This document shows positions 4,570 through 5,153 of a stretch of DNA of 5,153 nt, piece after piece. Position numbers and translations under genes: made by a program. The notes under the pieces were generated by a model. The model searched no databases. It was not told where the DNA came from and was given only the letters and a program-made list of their open reading frames with translations. The stretch spans positions 1 to 5,153 of the forward strand of contig DASQWC010000012.1 of the NCBI GenBank assembly GCA_035640475.1, written 5' to 3'. The stretch is from DASQWC01 sp035640475 (GTDB lineage Bacteria; Actinomycetota; JAICYB01). The first letter of the stretch is position 1. Every line of letters begins with the position of its first letter.

Positions 4570-5153
4570 CCGCCGTCGACGTCGGGACGAACACCGTCCG
4601 CCTGCTCATTCGGGACGGCGACGAGGCCGTCGACCGCGATTCTCGGATCACGCGACTCGGACAGGGCGTCGACGCCGCGGGCGAGCTGGGAGCCGAGGCG
4701 ATGCAGCGGACGCTCGACGTCGTCCGGGACTTCGTCGAGCGCGCGCGGAACGCGGGGGCCGAGCACGTCCGCGTTGCCGGGACGAGCGCATTGCGTGACG
4801 CCGCCAACCGAGCCGAGTTCGTCGATCGGGTCCGGGAGGCGTGCGGGGTTCGGATCGAGGTGCTCGAGGGGGCCGAAGAGGGGCGGCTTGCCTATCTCGG
4901 CGCCACGAGCTGGCTCGACGACGGCGACTTCGTCGTCTGCGATATCGGCGGTGGCTCAACGGAACTGATCGCGGCGGATGACGTCGTGTCGGCCGATATC
5001 GGATCGGTGCGCGTGCGGGAGCGTTATCTGGACGGCGATCCGCCGACTCCGGGATCTGTCGAGTACGCGCGGACGGCAATTCCAGGGATCCTCGCGGGGC
5101 TGGACCTGCCGGAGCGGTTCAAGCTCGGACGGCTCGTCGGTGTGGCGGGGACG
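4560..5153 (+). CDS. ppx: Ppx/GppA family phosphatase, 3' truncated by window edge
   Basis: The first 198 residues of an exopolyphosphatase / guanosine pentaphosphate phosphohydrolase; full members have about 300 residues or more, so the C-terminal part is missing. It belongs to the actin-like ASKHA fold: phosphate-1 motif VDVGTNTVRLL (6-16), AGTSALRDA (73-81), EVLEGAEEGRLAYLG (100-114, with the Glu-rich catalytic segment), phosphate-2-type loop DIGGGSTEL (128-136), and GSVRVRERYL (148-157). The enzyme would hydrolyse terminal phosphate from polyphosphate or pppGpp in the cytoplasm, linking to the stringent response. Which substrate is preferred cannot be read from the sequence. Start GTG 4560 places the DVGTN motif seven residues in, as is usual, and overlaps the DUF501 gene by 10 bases, implying coupled translation. 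The frame is open to the last base. Confidence 0.94.
   Translation, partial: MRVAAVDVGTNTVRLLIRDGDEAVDRDSRITRLGQGVDAAGELGAEAMQRTLDVVRDFVERARNAGAEHVRVAGTSALRDAANRAEFVDRVREACGVRIEVLEGAEEGRLAYLGATSWLDDGDFVVCDIGGGSTELIAADDVVSADIGSVRVRERYLDGDPPTPGSVEYARTAIPGILAGLDLPERFKLGRLVGVAGT

Noticed and set aside
1..5153. CRISPR array, insertion sequence, toxin-antitoxin or other mobile/defence system
   Set aside because: No spaced repeats, transposase, terminal inverted repeats or toxin-like small genes were seen. Gene content is core housekeeping.

Overview
The window is a GC-rich bacterial chromosome segment holding the translation/secretion cluster tRNA-Trp – secE – nusG – rplK – rplA – [L10 leader] – rplJ – rplL. 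This is followed directly by a second small operon: an S1-domain protein, a DUF501 protein and a Ppx/GppA phosphatase that runs off the right edge. All genes are on the + strand. Several features point to an Actinomycetota genome: the acidic N-terminal extension on NusG, the tRNA without an encoded CCA, the L10-leader motif, and the DUF501–ppx pair, which in actinobacteria usually sits beside eno and divIC/ftsB. A deep lineage rather than a classic Streptomyces or Mycobacterium relative is my inference, because the gene order after rplL is unusual.

Region by region: bases 1-127 contain no gene I can support, only a GC hairpin and a TATACT -10-like element. tRNA-Trp (128-201) is followed 36 bases later by secE with no terminator between them, so the two probably share a transcript. 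secE and nusG overlap by ATGA, nusG and rplK are 10 bases apart, and rplK and rplA are 2 bases apart: one tightly packed unit. The 114-base gap between rplA and rplJ holds an L10 leader RNA and a strong intrinsic terminator whose U-tract ends one base before the rplJ start codon. This is an attenuator through which the L10/L12 complex would tune its own synthesis. rplJ has a repeat-rich Ala/Glu/Pro C-terminal extension that overlaps the rplL start by 14 bases.

After rplL the usual rpoB is absent. A good sigma70-type promoter (TTGACG-N18-TAGGAT) lies in the 67-base gap and probably drives the second operon. Its three genes overlap or abut (CTGA overlap, then a 10-base overlap), so they are probably translationally coupled. 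The DUF501 gene appears to begin at a CTG codon, because no ATG, GTG or TTG is available upstream of its conserved N-terminal motif.

Functionally, the first unit supplies the SecYEG channel subunit SecE, the transcription factor NusG, and the two mobile ribosomal stalks: L1 at the E-site, and L11 with L10/L12 at the GTPase centre. The second unit combines RNA binding (S1 protein), an uncharacterised Cys/His-rich protein, and polyphosphate/(p)ppGpp phosphohydrolysis. I found no exotic mobile, defence or CRISPR system. The most interesting items are regulatory and architectural.
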